Notes under the pieces: generated by a model
What the model saw: the letters and a program-made list of their open reading frames with translations, nothing else
The model's database searches: none
What the model was told of the DNA's origin: nothing
NCBI GenBank assembly: GCA_018806985.1
Contig: JADANN010000251.1
Span: 940,001 to 1,004,000 of the forward strand
Reading direction: 5' to 3'
Length of the DNA stretch: 64,000 nt
From: Angiostrongylus vasorum
Lineage: Eukaryota; Nematoda; Chromadorea; Rhabditida; Metastrongylidae
Part shown: positions 58,915 to 64,000 of the stretch, one piece after another
Layout: each line of letters begins with the position of its first letter
Numbering within the stretch: the first letter of the stretch is position 1
Program-made: the position numbers and the translations under genes

Positions 58915-60620
58915 TTATTTGAAGGATCCTTTATATTTCCTCCTGTATCTGGCGCTTGTTGTTCTTCTGTTTCTCCTATTTCTAGCAGGGATTAAAAGGT
59001 TAACAGGTCTTCGAATGATTCTTTGGTTGGGTAATCTGACCTCCGCTTCTCTGATTACTCCACTTTCTGATTGTTGCAAATTGATTATGCGGCCCATTTT
59101 CCATGTATTCTGAGGTTGAACTGGCTCATGAATTAAGACCACTGTATCCACGGTTGGAATGCGTGATGTGTCTCTTTTGTTACTGATCTTGACTTTGTGT
59201 GATTCTCGAAGACTCTTGAGATACTGCTGGCTCCAGATGGCCAAGTGCTGTTCTATTAACTCGTGACTAGACAGTAGGGCCAGTTTGGCTTCTTGCATGG
59301 TGCGGAGTTTACTCTCTTCTTCTGGTGGGATTTAGTCTTTATCGTTCTCTGAGGGATTCAAACGGGTATGTGATTATCATGTCACGTTGAATAAAGTCGA
59401 TAGGGTTGCAGTATTACGAGATCATCGGGCTCCTCCTCGATATATGTGAGTGGTCTATTATTGAGACTTCCTTCGACTTCTACTATAAGTGTTTCTAACT
59501 GCACCTCCGTTGAGACTTTCTTTTGCAGGACCTTGTAAAGGGAGTGTTTTACGGATTTTACGAGACGTTCGTAAAATGCCCCCCTGCCGTGGGACATAAG
59601 GCGTTATTGTCTTCCACGTAATTCCCTTTGTTGCCACGGTCTTTGCAAACATGGAGTCCACTATAATTGGGAGGGATGGCAGTTCACAGTTATTTTATTA
59701 TTTTGATGGGAGGGGCATATTACGCTTCCATGTGAACTCTGTGCGGTTGGTCTCCACGCGACATACTCAGTGGAAGCCTCATAGAAAGCGGTGAGTGTGC
59801 AAAGCTGTGTTCAATGTGATTGAAATCTTGGTTCAGCGTTTTCTCTGTTTGGTTATGGAGGTGTTTGGCCGAATAGATTGCTGTCAACATGACCTTTCCA
59901 GGCTCTGAGGAAGGCGAAATCCGCCGAAACGTCAGCTTGTACGTAAATAAAGGAATAAAATAACACCTCGTGTTTGCTAAACAGAAGCAGAAAGAATTAT
60001 TCAGTCAATGCCGAGGTTAATAGAAAGTCGGACGTGGCAGTTCACAGTATTTGTTCCCCTAGAGAAAAGTTTGGTGCGTTGTCCGAAGTGATAGTGGCGG
60101 GTACCCCTCTTCTCGCAAAGAATCATCGGAGTGCTAATAGTAGTGCATTTGTTGACATGTTGTGCACCAGTTCGAGGTGAATCAGTCTTGTGGTTGCACA
60201 TGTGATGATTATCCCGTAGATTTTTTCTTACGTTTTCGTCGCGCTTAACTGACACTGGGCCGAAGTAATCTATTCCCACATGTTCGAATGGGTATGATCG
60301 TACCACCCGCCTACCGGGCAGGTCTTCCATTGTTGGATATTTGTATGGCAGGCTATTCATTTTTTTGATAGGGTACGCAGCGTCTTATGATTTTTCGTGC
60401 CAGGCTTCTTAATGTGTCAATCCAAAATTTTTTGTGTAACTCTGGCCATTGTTTGGCTTGTACTGCAGTGGGATGGCATGTGTGCGTTGTGTACGATAAT
60501 TTCCGCTATTTTAGTATTATTTATAATGAGCGTAGGTTGGCGTGTTTCCATCGGCATATTAGCGTGCCCTAGTCGTCCTCTACAACGGATGATTCCATCG
60601 TAATCTTTAAAAAGATTCAA
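58915..60620 (-). pseudogene. BEL integrase and C-terminal domain
   Basis: Inserts the cDNA into the host chromosome. Pieces in order: zinc-binding N-terminal region with VHNAHMPSH (60417-60620); FEHVGIDYFGPVSV holding the first catalytic Asp (about 60270); SDNAPNF holding the second (about 60085); then, beyond an inserted PLE fragment, GAFYERLVKSVK and a NNRPLTYIEEEPDD block (59382-59597) near the third. A DUF5641-like tail follows with WKMGRIINLQQSESGVIREA (58915-59298). Frameshifts separate the parts. Confidence 0.8.
59691..60034 (+). mobile_element. PLE 3'-end insertion in BEL integrase, 14-bp target duplication
   Basis: TGGCAGTTCACAGT occurs at 59677-59690 and 60035-60048. Between them lies a 5'-truncated Penelope-like 3' end, matching 14545-14815 and the complement of 12263-13170. 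It carries the best-kept copy of the CTGAGGAAGGCGAAATCCGC, CGAAACGTC motif (59905-59934). It ends TTAATAGAAAGTCGGACG, which fixes the PLE 3' terminus. Confidence 0.9.
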
Positions 60621-60649
60621 CTTCCTAATAGTTTTTTTTCTGGGAGTGA

Positions 60650-61411
60650 TGTAAAGTGAACATGTTGATGATTGCGGACTAATACTCTAAGTGCGGTTTT
60701 ATACTCTTGTGCTGTAACATAAGGTTCTGATGATGTTGCGTCGAGTTCTGAAACGGTCTAACGAATTCGTTCTCTCGACTCTGGTCGTAGCTTTGACGCT
60801 ATTTTTGCTTATGTGCCTAAGTACATAAGGTATTGTTCACTGCGCCGATAAAAAATTGATGTGCCCAATTCAGTAGCTCCCCCTTCGAAGCTTCCGATAG
60901 TGAATGTTGTCGTGTAATTCTCGGCTTCGCTGTTATTGGGCGTTAGCGTGAAGAGACTGGCGTTGTGGTGGTTTAATGTTTGCCTAATGAGTTTAGGTCC
61001 TTTTCACCACATGTGGTTTTTCTAGCTCGTATTTGTTGAGTCCTTTAGTTGCACAGTCTACCGGATTGTGGTCAGTATCTATGTAACCAAATTGAATTGG
61101 TGTGGGTAGATCTTCCACTATTTGTTGTTCCGTGGGAGTTTGTGGGTTTTTGGGATCTTATCCAGCTAAGAGCTATCTCGGAATCTGAGAAGATTATTAT
61201 ATCCGTGATGATGGTGTGGCTTTTTAGAGCTTCGTGGATAGATTGAGCTAACCGCTTGCCATTGTTAAGGCGTTTAATTCGAATTTTGGTATAGTAGGGT
61301 TATCCTTGCGTGAAGGTAGCTTGGACTTTCCCATAAGTAGCTGTGATTCATTGTTTGAGACGATGTATGCGCAAGTTACACTGCTCGCTTGCATCTGCGA
61401 AAAGACCTAGT
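60650..61411 (-). pseudogene. BEL RNase H region, heavily decayed
   Basis: Position between RT connection and integrase corresponds to RNase H. No frame over 65 codons on the - strand and no confident catalytic residues were read. Confidence 0.4.
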
Positions 61412-62580
61412 TTAGTTGGAACACCGATTTGGATGATTTCTCATAGGGATATTGTCTTCAAATCCATTGGCATCCTCCACTATTTTTGTCCCACTGTTGT
61501 CGGTGTTGGTTTGAAAAGTAATGAATCCCGTATGTACTCGTAGTTCCATAGATGTTGGAGGAACAATTTTCCTTTCAGTGTAAGTGGGATAGTCCATCCC
61601 ACGGGATCGTAAATAGAGGCTATCTGCTCGGCTATGGCTCGTTTCGTCAGTTTCGGTTTTTCGAGACATTGACGTGAGACAAAGAGTTTGTCTTCCTGAG
61701 AATCCCACTTTATTCCCAAAAATTTTATGAGTGGTGTTTCTTGACAACTCCTCTTGAGGAATTCGTTCCATGAGTTGTTGGTTGTTAGTAACAAATTCGC
61801 GGAGATTCATGCTCAAATCACGGAATATTTGTTTCGATTTTCTATATGTCTTAAATACCTCATGAGCGTGTAAATCTGCAGGTGAAATTATTCTGTTGTT
61901 CGAAGGGTTTTGAGATGTCGCGCATCCAAAGGAATCGTATGGCATCTCTATTTTGTTCCTGCAGTCGTATTTGTAGAAAGGCTTTTTCGACATCGCCAGT
62001 TAACGCGGTGTTGCCAAAGCAGAATCGAAGCAGAATATCGCATATTTGAGGCAGGAAATTGGGTCCTTGGTGAAGTACCTCGTTTAATGATGGAGCCTCT
62101 TTTTGTGTGGGCCGACCCGTGGTAAACAATTGTTATTTTCGTTGTTTCTTTGTGCGGCGTGAGCACGGCGTGACGTGGAAGATAGTGTATGACTGAGCCG
62201 TCCGATGGTTTAGATTCGTCAACTTCTTCGATGATGTTTTGATGTAGTTGAGTTGCAGTTGTTTCATGGTACTCTTGCAGCATCTTGGGATTCTGTTTAA
62301 ATTTTGTGATTATTGCTTACAATCGTTTTACTGCTATGGCTTTATTGTCTGGTAACGTTGTTACATCGTTCTTCCACGGAAGACGCACATAGTATCCGTC
62401 TTCTCGTTTTTCTATCGTTTCTTGAAATTGTTCCCAGATTGTCGTATTTTGTTGTTGTAACTCTTGTTTGTTGGATCCCATAAATTTGTTATCAGCGGGT
62501 GACTCGAATGCCCAAGGGTTTTGCATCGATTCGGTTATCTCATAGAATGCTTGTGTGGTACTGGCTGCGGGAACCATATC
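61412..62580 (-). pseudogene. BEL reverse transcriptase, catalytic box deleted
   Basis: Blocks in order: YYVRLPWKNDVTTLPDNKAI (62360); VIHYLPRHAVLTPHKETTKI (62180); GDVEKAFLQIRLQEQNRDAI (61990, first RT Asp). Sequence then passes directly to EVFKTYRKSKQIF and NLREFVTNNQQL, skip-joining over the region that should hold the VPFG and YVDD motifs, about 50 codons. After that come IKFLGIKWDSQEDKLFV and ASIYDPVGWTIPLTLKGKLF (61480-61700, the RT/RNase H connection). It cannot be active. Confidence 0.8.
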
Positions 62581-62975
62581 AATGTCCGGTTCATTTATTG
62601 CTTGTATGTGCTTCCTGTTATAAGGTAGCCGAGTCTCGACGGGATTAATGTCATTCCCGACGGCAATGTTTTATTCAGAGGTATTCCCTTTATCTAGTAG
62701 TTTTGGCACATCTCGGCTACCGAGTAGGATTTTAGGATTAATAGTGCTGCGGGTCGGATCTATTGAAAGGGGAATGTTATTTCGATGGAGAAATTCCTGA
62801 TCTTCCACATTCAGGGCTGCAGCGCTTTAATGGCTGTGTGATCGTGTCAGTTCTAGTCACTGCTATTTCATGTTCTGCTCCATGACTATCTCGCAGTATT
62901 ATGGAGGTGATTCCGTATTTCCTTGTATCTGCTGTGGAATCTCCAAATTTGTGAACTGCTAACTCATTTGAGTAC

Positions 62976-63278
62976 TCATCTTTTAATTGCAAGGTCTTGG
63001 CCAAAAAAATCGTTAGTGATAAATGATCGATCGGTTGCCGTGTCTAGTAGCACTTCTACTACCTCATTTTTGGTCTTGTCTGGGTTGAGTACCACTGCCT
63101 GTGCCGCCCAAATCTGTACTCTGGGTTCATATGGCTTTGTAGTATGAAGAGCAATGGAATGTTTGCTTTGTGTCTCATTGGAAGTTACTGTATTAACCGT
63201 GAGCGTGGTGGTTCTCCTCCCCTTTGTTAGGTTGTGTAGTTTTGGTTTTTTCTTTTTGGAGCTTTTTCCTCTTTCCAC
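62976..63278 (-). pseudogene. BEL aspartic protease
   Basis: Frame ends with VVEVLLDTATDRSFITNDFF, the BEL protease active site with Asp-Thr-Ala where DTG or DSG is usual. This domain would process the polyprotein. Preceded by a Lys/Thr-rich linker. Continues in another frame (62777-63004) with HKFGDSTADTRKYG. Confidence 0.7.
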
Positions 63279-63338
63279 GGTTTAAGTTCACTTGGTAGGT
63301 GTTGGTACTCACAAGTGGAAGTATGGTGTCCGTGCTTG

Positions 63339-64000
63339 TTACAATTTCGGTACGGGCCTCCTTTGCACTCGGGCAAGCGGTGATATGAGGGAACCGCAAT
63401 TGCAGCAAAGATTGCGATGTTTTATCACTTTTACTCTTTCCTGTTGAGTTTTTATCGTAGTGCAGTCGATTGGTAAGTGTCCTGTCTTGTTGCAATAGAA
63501 ACAGATTGCGGCTTTTTTTATGAGTGTTCGCTGATGAGTCATGGTCTCTCCTAGTGAACTATTAATCGACGTTTTGTTGCGGTAGTTTCTTGGTGCTGGA
63601 GATTTGCCTGGTTGGCTTTCTATTGTCAGTTCTTGGGCTATGCAGTCGTTGATTACTTACTGTTTTGGGTGTCTCGTTGATTCGGCATTGCCGTGTTTCT
63701 AGTAGAGTGTGTCGTTGGATTTTTTCCCGTGAACTTTTTCAGGAACTGTTGTTGGAGATACATATTATCGACTTGCTCTTCTTTATAACGTACTTGGCAG
63801 ACTATCGAGTGGAGAGTTTCGCACAATATTTCTTGGTCTTCTAGTCGCTCGCTATTTGCTTGTGCTCTGTGTAGCCCGCTCAATAACTGATTTATGAGGG
63901 CTTGTTTGTTGCCATACTTGCTTTCAGATGATCTATGACAATGAGATAGGATTCTCGTGAAATTTCGTACTGCTTGGTGAAAGTTCTAGTCTTCCCATGA
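63339..64000 (-). pseudogene. BEL gag end with zinc knuckle (partial)
   Basis: 63339-63542 has a CCHC knuckle (CFYCNKTGHLPIDC) and the start of a second one (NLCCNCG), which is cut by a frameshift; its remainder appears in the frame 63193-63495. 63653-63883 (ERLEDQEILCETLHSIVCQV) resembles the gag helix region of BEL elements. The gag start lies outside the window. Confidence 0.7.

Larger units (their letters stand above)
55980..64000 (-). mobile_element. BEL/Pao LTR retrotransposon, decayed, runs off the window
   Basis: Leftward order gag, protease, RT, RNase H, integrase, DUF5641-like end and an env-like frame is the BEL/Pao order. The 5' end lies beyond 64000. The 3' LTR should lie between about 55980 and 56880; 55980-56560 is the likeliest place (no frames, short repeats of the type ACTGGAAGATTGG near 56190), but without the 5' LTR it cannot be delimited. 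Frames are broken roughly every 200-600 bp. Confidence 0.85.

Noticed and set aside
58853..59113. Hydrophobic 86-codon + strand frame resembling a transmembrane protein
   Set aside because: Antisense to the recognised BEL C-terminal domain.
1..64000. CRISPR array, bacterial operon or prophage
   Set aside because: No regularly spaced direct repeats; gene structure is eukaryotic with introns.

Overview
This window reads as a piece of a nematode nuclear genome, most likely a strongylid (hookworm-like) worm; the species assignment is an impression. The clearest evidence is a cuticle collagen gene with the full nematode architecture. Supporting evidence is short GT/GC-AG introns, AT-rich intergenic DNA, and RTE, Penelope-like, mariner and BEL/Pao transposons typical of nematodes. 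No prokaryotic features were seen.

Host genes are sparse. On the + strand, two adjacent geminin-like coiled-coil genes lie at 19605-20441 and about 20693-22691, followed by a small three-exon candidate at 24416-24700. On the - strand there is an unrecognised five-exon gene at 31681-33094, a nine-exon cuticle collagen at 39363-41647, and an unrecognised two-exon gene at 44288-44717. Candidate + strand exons lie at 53581-53779 and 54400-54608. Most of these were recovered by matching splice sites and phases rather than from long open frames.

The rest is dominated by mobile DNA. A full-length RTE LINE (7368-11135, -) has a 9-bp target duplication, and an internally deleted derivative sits at 100-476. 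A Penelope-like element (PLE) with a GIY-YIG endonuclease forms a head-to-head inverted pair (12263-14822); fragments lie at 18380-18927 and inside the BEL element (59691-60034). A degraded BEL/Pao element with an env-like reading frame (about 55980 to the window end, -) runs off the right edge. There are five mariner relics; the best (51637-53210) has both inverted repeats and TA duplications.

Three tRNA-like SINE families, named here SINE-A, SINE-B and SINE-C, account for over 20 insertions. Several sit inside other elements or in gene introns. A further short repeat (repeat E) carries a TATA box and a hammerhead-like motif shared with the PLE 3' end. An almost perfect hairpin at 34839-34918 resembles a miRNA precursor. 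Nesting gives a relative order: BEL before PLE; PLE before SINE-A and SINE-B; mariner before SINE-A.
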